In this document: positions 9,432 through 19,166 of the stretch, in pieces
Numbering within the stretch: position 1 is the first letter of the stretch
Layout of the letters: each line of letters begins with the position of its first letter
NCBI RefSeq assembly: GCF_001021975.1
Contig: NZ_CP009928.1
Location: forward strand, 558,001 to 622,000
Direction of reading: 5' to 3'
DNA: 64,000 bases
Source: Chryseobacterium gallinarum
GTDB lineage: Bacteria; Bacteroidota; Bacteroidia; Flavobacteriales; Weeksellaceae
Made by a program: the position numbers and the translations under genes
Notes under the pieces: generated by a model
The model's input: the letters and a program-made list of their open reading frames with translations, nothing else
What the model was told of the DNA's origin: nothing
The model's database searches: none

Positions 9432-10325
9432 TTAATATTTCTTAATTATATCTGTGATATACTTTAAATTTTCTGTAAACCTATATTTATAATTAAAAAT
9501 ACTCAAAAGTAACTTACTAATATCCAGTATTTTAAACTTATAATAATCTTTAGGGAAATTTTTCTTAGCATAGTAAACTCTACTTGTATGGACAATTATT
9601 CTTTTAAAATTTGAAATCTTCTTTTTTTCAGTAAAAGAACCTCCCTCTAAGTGAATTATTTTCGTACCAGTAAAAATATAGTTTTTATATTGAGATCTGG
9701 AAATTATGAGTTGTAAATCACTTTCTTCATAATACATAAAATAGTTAGGATCAAAACCTGATACTGTATCAAATAAAGCTTTTCGCATGAACATATCAGC
9801 ACCTAGGACATATTCAACTTCAAAGTATTCTTGGTTAAGATTGTAGTCAGTTGTACTATTTTCTATAAATTTGCCTACAATAGGGATACTTTTTATAATT
9901 TCCCGGTTGAAAGACGCTACACTGGGGAAGGTGCTCCCAAAACCATTAACTTCATTATTCTCATCGATCATCAAACATCCTAAAACCCCAATATTCAAAT
10001 CATTTTCATTCTTATTAAAAAAATCTAATATTTTAAATAAAGAATTTTCAACAAAAACAGTATCTGAATTAAGAAAAAAAAGATATTCTCCTTTTGCTAA
10101 TGAAGCTCCCAAATTATTAGCTCTACCAAAACCTAAATTTTCAGCAGCCTCAACAATTCTTACATCAGGAAATTTTTCTCGTATTTGGGATACTGAATTA
10201 TCTGAAGATGCATTATCAACAACAATTATTTCAAAATTTATATTTTTTGTATAATTATAAATACTTGCAATGCAATTAATGGTGAGTTGCATTGTATTAT
10301 AATTAACTATAATTATTGAAATCAT
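9432..10325 (-). CDS. Glycosyltransferase family 2 (WbbL/rhamnosyltransferase-like)
   Basis: A 297-residue GT-A enzyme. It begins with ISIIIVNYNTMQLT and continues to VDNASSDNSV, then FLNSDTVF, whose D is the metal-binding DxD-type position. Further on come GADMFMRKALFD and a MYYEESDLQL segment holding the acidic catalytic region typical of WbbL-like rhamnosyltransferases. The start overlaps the stop of the upstream acyltransferase by four bases. It probably extends the lipid-linked repeat; use of rhamnose is possible but unproven. Confidence 0.87.
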   Translation of the reverse strand: MISIIIVNYNTMQLTINCIASIYNYTKNINFEIIVVDNASSDNSVSQIREKFPDVRIVEAAENLGFGRANNLGASLAKGEYLFFLNSDTVFVENSLFKILDFFNKNENDLNIGVLGCLMIDENNEVNGFGSTFPSVASFNREIIKSIPIVGKFIENSTTDYNLNQEYFEVEYVLGADMFMRKALFDTVSGFDPNYFMYYEESDLQLIISRSQYKNYIFTGTKIIHLEGGSFTEKKKISNFKRIIVHTSRVYYAKKNFPKDYYKFKILDISKLLLSIFNYKYRFTENLKYITDIIKKY

Positions 10326-10984
10326 TCCTTCTCTAAGTTTATTATTTCTTGTAGGTTAGTTTCTGTTAATTCTGAATAAAATAAGTCTATATTCGCTATG
10401 ATATCTTTTTTAGATATTTTCAACAGATCAATTTTCTTTCTTTTTTCAATCAAATTTTCGCTTAAACGAAACTTTATTATCTTAGCAGGATTCCCTCCTA
10501 CAATGCTAAATGGCTCCACACTCTTTGTGACAACACTCCCCGCTGCAATTATTGATCCTTTACCTAATGTTACACCTGAAAGTATTATAACATTACTGCC
10601 AATCCAAACTTCATCTTCAACAATAATCGTTCCTTTAGATTGGGCATCATCTTCCGGCGAGTTTTTTATAAACATTGATTTTAGCGGATAAGAAGTAAAA
10701 GTACTTAATTGGTGATTACCTCCTAAAACAAATATTACATTACTTGCTATACTGACATAGTTTCCTATTTGCAATCCCTCATGAGAATTTTCATAAGATT
10801 CTGTTATAATTTCTCCATATGATTCATTTCCTACTTTAATTATATCAGAATTTTTAACCTTATGGGAAAGCGTTGTAGAATTATGTTTATTATTGAAACG
10901 CCATTCTATCTGCCTCTTGGTAGCCCGTAGGTCCGAAATTATTTTCAATCTATATGAATTGATAATTCTCAAGAACTTTATCAT
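10322..10984 (-). CDS. CatB-like hexapeptide acyltransferase
   Basis: An LbH-family acetyltransferase of about 220 residues. The start used is the ATG at 10982-10984 (MIKFLRIINSY), ten bases after the upstream stop; an in-frame ATG at 11011 would overlap the previous gene by 17 bases and cannot be excluded. The core has hexapeptide repeats (VEDEVWIGSNVIILSG, VTLGKGSIIAAGSVV) and a C-terminal VGGNPAKIIKFR, as in xenobiotic/VatD-type acetyltransferases. FVLGGNHQLST contains the likely catalytic histidine. It probably O- or N-acetylates a sugar of the repeat. Confidence 0.82.
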   Translation of the reverse strand: MIKFLRIINSYRLKIISDLRATKRQIEWRFNNKHNSTTLSHKVKNSDIIKVGNESYGEIITESYENSHEGLQIGNYVSIASNVIFVLGGNHQLSTFTSYPLKSMFIKNSPEDDAQSKGTIIVEDEVWIGSNVIILSGVTLGKGSIIAAGSVVTKSVEPFSIVGGNPAKIIKFRLSENLIEKRKKIDLLKISKKDIIANIDLFYSELTETNLQEIINLEKE

Positions 10985-10994
10985 ATTATTCAAT

Positions 10995-11801
10995 TTATAA
11001 CTTTTTAGCAATATTTGGCGTCTTTATAAAAAGCCCTGCCATACGTTTCAAGAGTTTTAATTTTCTTGTAAAACCTGGAATTTTAAAAAATAATCTTTTA
11101 TATGTTTTTAATACAGCAAGCAGTAATTCCGGATTTACTCCCGATGTGTTACTTTCATGAATCCTGTATTTTGAAACTATTTTATCATAAAATAATATTT
11201 TATTTTTAGCTGCTGCACTTATATAAAAATATAAATCTTCTGCTCTTAAATCTTCAGGATATTTTCCGATCAGTTTAAAAATATTAACATCAACCATTAA
11301 AACAGCTCCGGAAATTGAAAAATTGAAAATAATTTCATCTAAGAGATTTTGTTCATCACGATATTTGTCCTTGTCAGCTTTATGAAAATCTGATAATGCG
11401 CTTTGATGGCTTATATTTCCATGACTATCTATAACTTCAGCATCAGATAAAAGAACCATTTTATCACTATTGCGCAGAATATCCACTCTTTCAGCAATTG
11501 TATTATTTATAAGGAGATCATCACTGGCAACAAGCACTACATAATCTCCTTTAGCATTTTCTAATAATTCATTAAGAGTAGCGCATAATCCCCTGTTTTC
11601 CCTATTTATAAAGGTAATCTTATTATCGGGATTATTTTTAATCCATTCGCGTATAACTTGTACAGAATCATCTTTAGACCCATCATCTATTATAACAATT
11701 TCCTTATTGGTATAGGTATCTTTTTTAACGGAATTTAATGTTTCTGTTATAAACCTTGAGTGATTATAGGATGGTATTAATATGCTAACGAGTGGATTCA
11801 T
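10995..11801 (-). CDS. Glycosyltransferase family 2
   Basis: A 268-residue GT-A enzyme with VSILIPSYNHSRFI at the N-terminus, then IIDDGSKDDSV and YVVLVASDDLL, the nucleotide- and metal-binding acidic motifs of GT2. The segment EDLYFYISAAAKNK supplies the ED catalytic-base region. It is the first glycosyltransferase gene after the flippase gene in the direction of transcription. Donor and linkage are unknown. Confidence 0.87.
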   Translation of the reverse strand: MNPLVSILIPSYNHSRFITETLNSVKKDTYTNKEIVIIDDGSKDDSVQVIREWIKNNPDNKITFINRENRGLCATLNELLENAKGDYVVLVASDDLLINNTIAERVDILRNSDKMVLLSDAEVIDSHGNISHQSALSDFHKADKDKYRDEQNLLDEIIFNFSISGAVLMVDVNIFKLIGKYPEDLRAEDLYFYISAAAKNKILFYDKIVSKYRIHESNTSGVNPELLLAVLKTYKRLFFKIPGFTRKLKLLKRMAGLFIKTPNIAKKL

Positions 11802-11847
11802 TTTTTACTATTTTCTATTAATTCTGATTTACAAAAAGGATCATTAA

Positions 11848-13329
11848 TTATTTTCTTTTTATTTTTGATATTAGCTCCTTAACATTAATAATTTTATTTA
11901 TAGAATATAAAGAAAAAACCATTGTTATCGCAATCAATATACTACCTAAAATATAAGAAACAAGAGTATTATCAATTAACCTTATGCAACAGAGTGCTAA
12001 ACAAGCAATAGCTAGTTGAATTATAAATACTTTTATAAAATAAGGCTCAAAATAAAAGCCATAAAATTTCTGTGTTACATATAGCATTTGTAATAAATAC
12101 AAAATGTAGCCTACAATAAATGAAATACCTAACCCTTGTAATCCCCAATAGTAATATCCCACACAATTCATGATGGTAATGTAAAGATTGGCCACAAGTT
12201 CACATCTAAAAAATAATTTTGTTGATCCTTTAGCTAAAACAACAAATCCCAACAACCATGAAGCAGTTTTAAAAAAAAATCCTATAGCTGAATATTGTAT
12301 CATCAGATTGATGGATAAGAATTCTTTACTATATAAAATAATAATAGCAATATTAATAAAGACTATAAAGGCGGTGAGAATTGGACCTAGTATAAGCAAG
12401 GCTACATTTCCCTGTTGATTAACAACAGAAATAAATTTTACCTTATCATTTATTACTCCTGATAAACGTGGATAATAATCTGTAGCCATTGCAGTAAAAA
12501 TAATCCCTACATAAGAATTGAGAATTCCAAAACCTGCATTGTAAAAACCAACATCGGCTAAACCTCCAACTTTTGTAATAAAAATTCTCATTATATAGGC
12601 ACATCCGGTTATAATTAAACCACTTAAACTCAAAAAGAAACCCATTTTTAACATAGATTTACCTTTTTCCCAGGTTTCTTTTTTTGAAACCTGTGGCAGA
12701 ACTAATTTGAGCTTACCGTAAAAAAATTGGGTAATTACTAATGTACAACAGGAAATTACGATCATCCCTGGAACGATTCCCTTTAATCCGTAAAAATAAT
12801 ATAAGGGTAAGGTGATTATTAATGAAACAATTGAGCTTACCATATTAGCTGAAGCCAGCCATTTTAGCTGTCTTGTTCCCTGTAATACGGCATCTTTTCC
12901 TAAAGTAAGTTGGCCCAAAAACAAGGTACTTGATAATAGAATAAATGACCAGGTATATTCATAATTATTAAAAGTAAGCTTGGATAAAAGAGGTGATAAA
13001 ACTAAAGTTAGGACGGTACCTAAAAGACCTGTTATCCAAACTAATTTATTTAAAATAGCGGAAATTTTTAATAGCTCTTCGTTCTTTTTGCTCTCATGGG
13101 CAGCTGCAATATCTTTAACACTACTAACTCCTAAGCCAAAAGAGGTTAAAGAAGACATTAATGTAACTGTTGATAATAATAATCCAGCGATTCCCATTCC
13201 TGTTGGGCCTAACAATACAGCAATGAATTTGGAACGGATGATAGAAATTAGGATATTAAAAACCTGCACCCCTCCAAAAATTGAAGTAGCTTTAAAAATC
13301 TGTTTATATGATGATTTGTCTTCTGACAT
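11848..13329 (-). CDS. wzx: Wzx-type oligosaccharide flippase
   Basis: A 493-residue polytopic membrane protein with about 12-14 hydrophobic segments, starting [20 protein letters not shown]. This N-terminus (KATSIFGGVQVFNILISIIRSK) and the GPTGMGIAGLL loop are characteristic of the polysaccharide flippase family of the MOP superfamily. It should flip undecaprenyl-linked repeat units across the inner membrane for polymerisation by the EpsG-like protein. The first base of its ATG overlaps the stop of the aminotransferase gene. Confidence 0.88.
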   Translation of the reverse strand: MSEDKSSYKQIFKATSIFGGVQVFNILISIIRSKFIAVLLGPTGMGIAGLLLSTVTLMSSLTSFGLGVSSVKDIAAAHESKKNEELLKISAILNKLVWITGLLGTVLTLVLSPLLSKLTFNNYEYTWSFILLSSTLFLGQLTLGKDAVLQGTRQLKWLASANMVSSIVSLIITLPLYYFYGLKGIVPGMIVISCCTLVITQFFYGKLKLVLPQVSKKETWEKGKSMLKMGFFLSLSGLIITGCAYIMRIFITKVGGLADVGFYNAGFGILNSYVGIIFTAMATDYYPRLSGVINDKVKFISVVNQQGNVALLILGPILTAFIVFINIAIIILYSKEFLSINLMIQYSAIGFFFKTASWLLGFVVLAKGSTKLFFRCELVANLYITIMNCVGYYYWGLQGLGISFIVGYILYLLQMLYVTQKFYGFYFEPYFIKVFIIQLAIACLALCCIRLIDNTLVSYILGSILIAITMVFSLYSINKIINVKELISKIKRK

Positions 13330-14429
13330 TAAAATGCATTAAGAACACTTATTACTTTATTCACGTCATCACTACTCATGACCGGGCTTATTGGAAGGCT
13401 TAACACCTCTTCATGAATTTTCTCGGAAATGGGGAATGATAATCCTTCCCATTCTTTATACGCTTCCTGTTTATGGGGAGGAATTGGATAATGAATAATG
13501 GTTTGAATACCATTTTCTAATAAATATTCTTGTAAAAGGTTTCTGTTTTCTGTTCTTATAACAAAAAGATGCCAAACGTGCTCCTCTTTATTCGAAGGAA
13601 AGTCAGGCAAAATAATCTTTGGATTCTGGATATCAGAAACATATCTTTGGGCAATACTTCTCCTTATTTCATTCTCAACATCAATATATTGTAGCTTCAC
13701 ATCTAAAACAGCGGCTTGAATCTCATCTAGTCTGCTATTTAAGCCCTTATAAATATTCACATATTTCTTATTAGACCCATAATTAGCTATTGCTCTGACA
13801 GTTACAGCAAGATCATCATCATTTGTTGTCACTGCGCCAGCATCTCCTAAAGCACCAAGATTTTTCCCAGGATAAAAACTAAAGCCTGAAGCATCCCCTA
13901 AATTTCCTGTTTTGGTATCCTCCCATTTTGCACCAATAGCCTGTGCATTATCTTCAATAATTTTTAGGCTGTGTTTCTTTGCAATATCTTTTAATTTTGA
14001 TGAATAAACTACCCGACCATACAAGTGAACAATTAAAATCCCTTTGGTTCTTTCAGTAATTTTCTCTTCAATCTTGTCAATATCAATGTTATAAGTATCT
14101 ATTGAAGGTTCTATAAGAACAGGAATTAAACCATTATCCGAAATAGCTAAAATAGAGGCAATATAAGTATTAGAAGGCACTAAAATTTCATCGCCTTGTT
14201 TCATAATGCCAAGTTCGATGTACCCTCTTAAAATTAAACGAAGTGCATCTAGGCCATTTGCAACGCCAATTGCATGCTTCACACCAATATATTGAGCCAG
14301 ATTATTTTCAAAGGCTTTTAGTTCATTACCTTGTAAATACCATCCTGAACGGAATGCATTAAGCATTCTATTTTCAATTTCGGCTTGATGAGCCAGATTT
14401 ATTTTTTGTAAATCTAAGAATTTAATCAT
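13329..14429 (-). CDS. dTDP-3-amino-3,6-dideoxyhexose transaminase (FdtB/QdtB-like)
   Basis: A 366-residue DegT/DnrJ/EryC1 PLP aminotransferase. [18 protein letters not shown] contains the Schiff-base lysine in the form typical of sugar 3-aminotransferases (DesV, FdtB, QdtB). [10 protein letters not shown] has the aspartate that contacts the PLP pyridine nitrogen. It should convert dTDP-3-keto-6-deoxyhexose to the 3-amino sugar with glutamate as donor. Its neighbours are the acetyltransferase and two FdtA/QdtA isomerases, so the module makes dTDP-Fuc3NAc or dTDP-Qui3NAc; the stereochemistry cannot be read from sequence. Confidence 0.87.
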   Translation of the reverse strand: MIKFLDLQKINLAHQAEIENRMLNAFRSGWYLQGNELKAFENNLAQYIGVKHAIGVANGLDALRLILRGYIELGIMKQGDEILVPSNTYIASILAISDNGLIPVLIEPSIDTYNIDIDKIEEKITERTKGILIVHLYGRVVYSSKLKDIAKKHSLKIIEDNAQAIGAKWEDTKTGNLGDASGFSFYPGKNLGALGDAGAVTTNDDDLAVTVRAIANYGSNKKYVNIYKGLNSRLDEIQAAVLDVKLQYIDVENEIRRSIAQRYVSDIQNPKIILPDFPSNKEEHVWHLFVIRTENRNLLQEYLLENGIQTIIHYPIPPHKQEAYKEWEGLSFPISEKIHEEVLSLPISPVMSSDDVNKVISVLNAF

Positions 14430-14442
14430 TTTTCGTATTTTT

Positions 14443-14928
14443 TTAAGAATAAGTAATTACACCATTCTGATCAATTGTTCCTTTCTGTTTTGCCGGATTA
14501 CCAAACCATACGGTATTCGGAGGTATGTTTTTAGTAACAACACTTCCTGCACCTATCATTGCATTTTCACCAATAACATTTCCAGCTATAATTGTAGAAT
14601 TAGCTCCAACAGAAGCTCCTTTTTTGATGAATGTCTTCTCAAATGCTTTCGGATATTGTTTTGAACGGGGAACTAAATCATTAGTAAAAGTTACATTTGG
14701 GCCTATAAAAACATTATCTTCTAATGTAATTCCATCCCAAATTTGAACTCCAGATTTTATAGTAACATTATTTCCGATAACCACATCATTTTCAATAAAT
14801 ACGTGGCAATTAATATTACAATTTTCCCCAATTCTTGCGCCTGAAAAAATTACAGAAAATTGCCAAACCGAAGTGTTATCCCCTATATTTTCGGACTGAA
14901 CATCTGAGAGAGGGTGAATTTTAACCAT
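14443..14928 (-). CDS. Sugar 3-N-acetyltransferase (FdtC/QdtC-like)
   Basis: A 161-residue LbH acetyltransferase starting [16 protein letters not shown] with continuous hexapeptide repeats ([34 protein letters not shown]) and ending in [10 protein letters not shown]. The layout matches WxcM-N/WbbJ-like enzymes that N-acetylate dTDP-3-amino sugars. It overlaps the upstream cupin gene by eight bases and precedes the aminotransferase gene by 13, so the gene set isomerase-acetyltransferase-aminotransferase is intact. Confidence 0.85.
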   Translation of the reverse strand: MVKIHPLSDVQSENIGDNTSVWQFSVIFSGARIGENCNINCHVFIENDVVIGNNVTIKSGVQIWDGITLEDNVFIGPNVTFTNDLVPRSKQYPKAFEKTFIKKGASVGANSTIIAGNVIGENAMIGAGSVVTKNIPPNTVWFGNPAKQKGTIDQNGVITYS

Positions 14929-15349
14929 TTGTTCTATAATTTAAAAAATCGTTATAATTTCTAATATAATCCTCTTCAGTGTACTCAATAGAGGCAAGTA
15001 CAAGGCAAATACTCCCACTAGAAAAATCTTTCATTTCACGCCAGATACCCGGCTTAATATATAAAGCTTTATTAGGGTGATTTAAAAAAAATTCTTTTTT
15101 ATTTTCACCATCATCTAAAAGAAATTTAAACGACCCACTTGCCGCAACAATATATTGATGAAGCTCATAGTGTGCATGGCCTCCCCGCTCTGCCCCCATT
15201 GGAACATCATATAAGTAATATATTCTCCTAATATCAAAAGGAATATTTTTTTTATTTTCAAGCACTGTAATGTTACCGGATTCGTTGTGAACAATAGGCA
15301 AATCAATTATTTCACAATCAAATACTGATGCTTTTTTATACCTCTCCAT
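14921..15349 (-). CDS. Sugar 3,4-ketoisomerase (FdtA/QdtA family)
   Basis: A 142-residue cupin of the WxcM-C/FdtA family. It keeps the [11 protein letters not shown] motif, including both histidines that are essential in FdtA (His49 and His51 of the Aneurinibacillus enzyme, from memory), and the aromatic stretch [10 protein letters not shown]. It should convert dTDP-4-keto-6-deoxyglucose to a 3-keto-6-deoxyhexose for transamination by the FdtB-like enzyme. The gene overlaps the stop of the second cupin gene by 14 bases and the start of the acetyltransferase by eight. Confidence 0.87.
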   Translation of the reverse strand: MERYKKASVFDCEIIDLPIVHNESGNITVLENKKNIPFDIRRIYYLYDVPMGAERGGHAHYELHQYIVAASGSFKFLLDDGENKKEFFLNHPNKALYIKPGIWREMKDFSSGSICLVLASIEYTEEDYIRNYNDFLNYRTNG

Positions 15350-15740
15350 TGACTAAGTTTTTAAATTCAACAAAATCTCTTATATAATCGCTATCATCAA
15401 ATAATCTGTCTGACACAATTAAAGCCAATGAATTAGTCGAAAAATTTTCTAATTTCCTCCAATACATATTAGGAATATATAGTCCATAATATGATCTATT
15501 CAAAGAGAATCTCTGTTCTGAAATTCCATTATGAATAATAACATCAAAACTTCCGGAAAGAGCTATAATAAACTCTTGCTGTTCTTTAAAAGCATGGCCG
15601 CCCCTGGTCTCTCCTCCTGGGACATCATATAGCCAATACGTTCGGGCAATTTTAAAAGGAAGCTGATTATCTCCCTCAAAAAAAGATAAATTACCCCTTT
15701 TGTCTATAATCTTTGGAAGATTGATAATTTTTGCCTCCAT
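15336..15740 (-). CDS. FdtA/QdtA-family cupin paralogue with altered active site
   Basis: A 134-residue cupin clearly paralogous to the next gene: it has RTYWLYDVPGGETRGGHAF and ends with DSDYIRDF. The HxH motif reads HAF, so the second active-site histidine is phenylalanine. It lies between ManC and the intact cupin. It may use different chemistry, pair with the intact paralogue, or be a non-catalytic partner. Tandem cupins of this kind recur in Bacteroidota polysaccharide loci as I recall them, so it is unlikely to be a decaying copy; the frame is fully open. Confidence 0.83.
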   Translation of the reverse strand: MEAKIINLPKIIDKRGNLSFFEGDNQLPFKIARTYWLYDVPGGETRGGHAFKEQQEFIIALSGSFDVIIHNGISEQRFSLNRSYYGLYIPNMYWRKLENFSTNSLALIVSDRLFDDSDYIRDFVEFKNLVNGEV

Positions 15741-15741
15741 A

Positions 15742-16734
15742 TTATTTCAATTTTTGATTTTCTATGGTTTCATAAATATCTTTTACTTTTTGAGCTTTTT
15801 CTCTTTTCAGAACTAAAATAGCATCATGTGTAACAACCAGAATGCTTTTTTTGATCCCTAAAAATTCTGTATGAATATTTGTTCCTATCACCATATTACC
15901 ATGCTCATCTGTTGAATGACCATTGATTTTTAAATAGTTGTACAGAGATTCAAAAGATCCCATGTCCGACCATTTAAAATTTGATTTAACAACCTTAAGC
16001 CGATCTGTCTTTTCCATTACTGCATAATCTACAGATATGGACGGAATGTCCATACTCTCTTCAAGAGGAAGGCTATCTCCGTTTTTTGCATTAAAAGCAA
16101 TTTCTGATTTTGCATAAACATCAGGCTGATACTTTTTAAGTTCTTCTAAAAAAATTCCGGCTTTAAAACAAAACATCCCAGAATTCCATAAAAAATTCCC
16201 ATTCAATATAAACTCCTGAGCGGTTTCTTTGTTAGGTTTTTCTCTGAATCCTAATACATTATTTCCTTTTACCTGAATATAGCCAAACCCAGTTTCAGGC
16301 TTAGTTGGAATTAATCCAAAGGTGACAATTGAATCTTTTTTTGCCAGATTAATTGCCTCATTAACAGATCTTTCATATTCATCTTCATCTTCTATCAAAT
16401 GATCTGATGGTGTAATGAGCAAAATATCATCTCTATCAGCAGAAAATGCAGCAAAAGCAATTGCTGCAGCAGTATTTCTTGGTGATGCTTCTATTATCTG
16501 ACCATACCGGTCTATATTAATCTCTTTTAAGGCCTCAGAAGACAATTCAAAATTGTCTGTATTACCTATTACAATTAAATTATCACATAGGTTAATATTT
16601 CTAATAGCTGTTAACTGAAAAAGGGATTTATCTCCAAAAATATTCAGATATTGTTTAGGCCTGTGCTTTCTGGATAAAGGCCAAAGTCTGCTACCAACTC
16701 CTCCTGAAAGTATTACATTAATAATTTTATGCAT
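15742..16734 (-). CDS. manC: Mannose-1-phosphate guanylyltransferase
   Basis: A 330-residue nucleotidyltransferase. It has the pyrophosphorylase motif LSGGVGSRLWPLSRKHRPKQ near residue 9, ITPSDHLI as metal/nucleotide site, ETGFGYIQ and GFREKP. It makes GDP-mannose from mannose 1-phosphate and GTP in the cytoplasm. The length is that of the stand-alone enzyme, without the C-terminal phosphomannose isomerase domain. No ManB or GDP-mannose 4,6-dehydratase is in the window, so either mannose itself is used or those genes lie elsewhere. It overlaps the Wzc stop by one base. Confidence 0.9.
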   Translation of the reverse strand: MHKIINVILSGGVGSRLWPLSRKHRPKQYLNIFGDKSLFQLTAIRNINLCDNLIVIGNTDNFELSSEALKEINIDRYGQIIEASPRNTAAAIAFAAFSADRDDILLITPSDHLIEDEDEYERSVNEAINLAKKDSIVTFGLIPTKPETGFGYIQVKGNNVLGFREKPNKETAQEFILNGNFLWNSGMFCFKAGIFLEELKKYQPDVYAKSEIAFNAKNGDSLPLEESMDIPSISVDYAVMEKTDRLKVVKSNFKWSDMGSFESLYNYLKINGHSTDEHGNMVIGTNIHTEFLGIKKSILVVTHDAILVLKREKAQKVKDIYETIENQKLK

Positions 16735-19088
16735 TACAATCTCTCTTTAATTTTTTCCAGCCAGTTTTTTTCCTTAGCTGAGTAACCATAACCATATTTA
16801 TTCCCATATCCATAATAATTTTTATCTACATCATTAAGAACAAAACCAACATTTTTAATTTTATGACTATCAATATTGCTATTGGCAAATTCAATAAGAG
16901 ATTTCTCTGTGTATCTAGACCTTGTAACATATACTGTAGCATCTGCCAAATCTGCAAATAAGAACGTATCTGTAACTAATAACAAAGGAGCCGTATCTAT
17001 AATGATATAGTCATATTTAGTTTTCAAATCATCTAATAGCTTTTCATATCTTCCATTGCTCAGTAGATCTGTAGGATTTGGAGGAATCATTCCTGAATAA
17101 ATTACATCGCAATGCGGATTGAATGAAGTGACATGTATTATATCTTCTAATTTTGTCTGATCTGAATACAAATATTCGGTAAGACCCACCAGACCTCTTC
17201 GAGCAGTATTATAACGCTGAAGCTGAGGATTACGTATATCAGAACCAATAATGATCACTTTTTTATTAGGAGTTGCCAGGGTTAAAGCCAAATTAACAGA
17301 AATAAAGGTTTTTCCTTCTCCTTTTACTGTAGAAGTAACAAAAACAACCTTTCCTTTATCCTTTTTAGGTAATAGAAAGTTCATATTTGTAATTAAAATA
17401 CGAAAAGCCTCTGCCATTGGTGAAATATCGTTAACCTGTACGATATCCGGTTCCCCTTTTAAAACACTTGGTAATTCTCCTAATACAGGGGCATGAGAAA
17501 GCCTTTCCAGATCATGTTTACTTTTGACTTTATTGTTAAGTATTTCTTTAAGGTAAATAAAAGCAAAAGGTAGAATAAGTCCAAATACCAACGCGCCTCC
17601 CAGAAAAAGCATTTTTTTAGGAGCAACAGGACCAGGAGATGCATAAGCATAGTCTATAATTCTAGCCTTACTTGCTGTAACTGCTAGCGAAATTGCTGTT
17701 TCTTCTCTTTTTTGCAGAAGAAGCAAATACAAATTCTCTTTGATTTGCTGCTGTCTTTCTATACTCCTGAACATTTTTTCCTGAACAGGAATTTTGGTGA
17801 TTTTTGAACTGATTTTGTCCTGTTCACCCTGATATTGATTTTTAGCTAGTTGCAATCCTGTTCTACTTTTCACCAAGTTTTCCAATACGGAACTTCTGAG
17901 TGAAGTGATTTGTTTATTAAGATCAATGATTATAGGGTTTTGCGGCGTAGCATTTTCAAGCAATCTGTTTCTTTCTAAAACGAGCTGATTATAGGCTGTA
18001 ATATTTGCAGATGCAGTTGGATTATTTAAACCTACATTAGCAGGCAAAATCTGAGTACTGCCCTGTCTTCCCATAAAATCAATCAAAGCATTGGTTAACT
18101 CAAGTTGTGATTCCAAATCAAGCTGTTTAGCTCTTGCCCCAGCAGAAGTTTCAAGATTAATCTTAGCTTCTGTAGTCAAGTCAGTAATTTGATTACTGGA
18201 CTTGAAACGTTCCTTTTCGTTTTCAACCTGTCCCAGTTCTTTTGATATAATATTTATTCTATCATCAATAAAGTCTTTGGTTTTTTGCGACTCTGAATTT
18301 TTATCATTAATCGCATCATTGTTATATACTTTCACCAAAGTATTAACGATATCTTTGGCTTTATCTATATTGGGGTATTTTAATGATAATCCTATAACTG
18401 TTGCATCCTTATTGACTAAGCTTACATTTACTATTTTTTGAAAATAATTCACTGCATCTTCCAAGGGGGCATAAGTAAAATACATATTACTCACATCTGC
18501 AGACTTAGGCTTATATGATTTATTCCTGATAATTAATAAATTTGCGTAAGGAAGACTAATCATTTTATTGAACTGTGCCTTAATTTCCGGGAAATTATCA
18601 CTTGTTAAAACAATAGTCTGTCCGGAAATTTTAATGCCCACAGGATTGATTTTTTCTGCATAATCTTTTTCATTGATAACCTGGATAATTATCGGTGAAG
18701 TATCTTTATAAAGTTCTTTATCATTTATCTTAGCTTTTGTATATATTGAGGTCTGCAGATTATTCTGCTTTACAACTTCATACATAAGTTTTTTAGATTT
18801 GAAAATCTCAATCTCATTATCAATGCTATTCGTTCCCATCCCACCAAATCCGGACAAATCCTTTAAAACGCCAAAATCTCCACTTACGGGAGAATTTTTT
18901 TGGGCATCTTTTATCAATACTGATGACTGAATATTGTATATAGGAGTTACAAATTTTAAATAAAAGTAAGTTGCCACTAAACATATGAGTGGAACAATAA
19001 TAAACCATACCCAGTTTCTTAAATAGGGTTTTATAATTTCCTGGATATTAATTTCTTTTTCTGATTCGTCAATAACTGGATTATCCAT
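16734..19088 (-). CDS. wzc: Polysaccharide co-polymerase and tyrosine autokinase (Wzc-like)
   Basis: A 784-residue inner-membrane protein. The N-terminal Wzz domain begins with a membrane segment at about residues 26-46, a periplasmic coiled-coil region follows, and a second membrane segment lies near residue 495. The BY-kinase domain has Walker A at about 586 (STVKGEGKT), Walker A' near 611 (VIIIGSDIR) and Walker B near 692 ([10 protein letters not shown]). The C-terminal tail has six tyrosines between about 758 and 769, the autophosphorylation cluster. It should control chain length and export with Wza. No phosphatase gene of the Wzb or PHP type is adjacent. Confidence 0.93.
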   Translation of the reverse strand: MDNPVIDESEKEINIQEIIKPYLRNWVWFIIVPLICLVATYFYLKFVTPIYNIQSSVLIKDAQKNSPVSGDFGVLKDLSGFGGMGTNSIDNEIEIFKSKKLMYEVVKQNNLQTSIYTKAKINDKELYKDTSPIIIQVINEKDYAEKINPVGIKISGQTIVLTSDNFPEIKAQFNKMISLPYANLLIIRNKSYKPKSADVSNMYFTYAPLEDAVNYFQKIVNVSLVNKDATVIGLSLKYPNIDKAKDIVNTLVKVYNNDAINDKNSESQKTKDFIDDRINIISKELGQVENEKERFKSSNQITDLTTEAKINLETSAGARAKQLDLESQLELTNALIDFMGRQGSTQILPANVGLNNPTASANITAYNQLVLERNRLLENATPQNPIIIDLNKQITSLRSSVLENLVKSRTGLQLAKNQYQGEQDKISSKITKIPVQEKMFRSIERQQQIKENLYLLLLQKREETAISLAVTASKARIIDYAYASPGPVAPKKMLFLGGALVFGLILPFAFIYLKEILNNKVKSKHDLERLSHAPVLGELPSVLKGEPDIVQVNDISPMAEAFRILITNMNFLLPKKDKGKVVFVTSTVKGEGKTFISVNLALTLATPNKKVIIIGSDIRNPQLQRYNTARRGLVGLTEYLYSDQTKLEDIIHVTSFNPHCDVIYSGMIPPNPTDLLSNGRYEKLLDDLKTKYDYIIIDTAPLLLVTDTFLFADLADATVYVTRSRYTEKSLIEFANSNIDSHKIKNVGFVLNDVDKNYYGYGNKYGYGYSAKEKNWLEKIKERL

Positions 19089-19166
19089 TATTTAGTTTTA
19101 AATTTTACAATTTTTTATGTTGTTATATTTAACAACAGGTTTTAATTAGTTTTTATAATCAAAATA

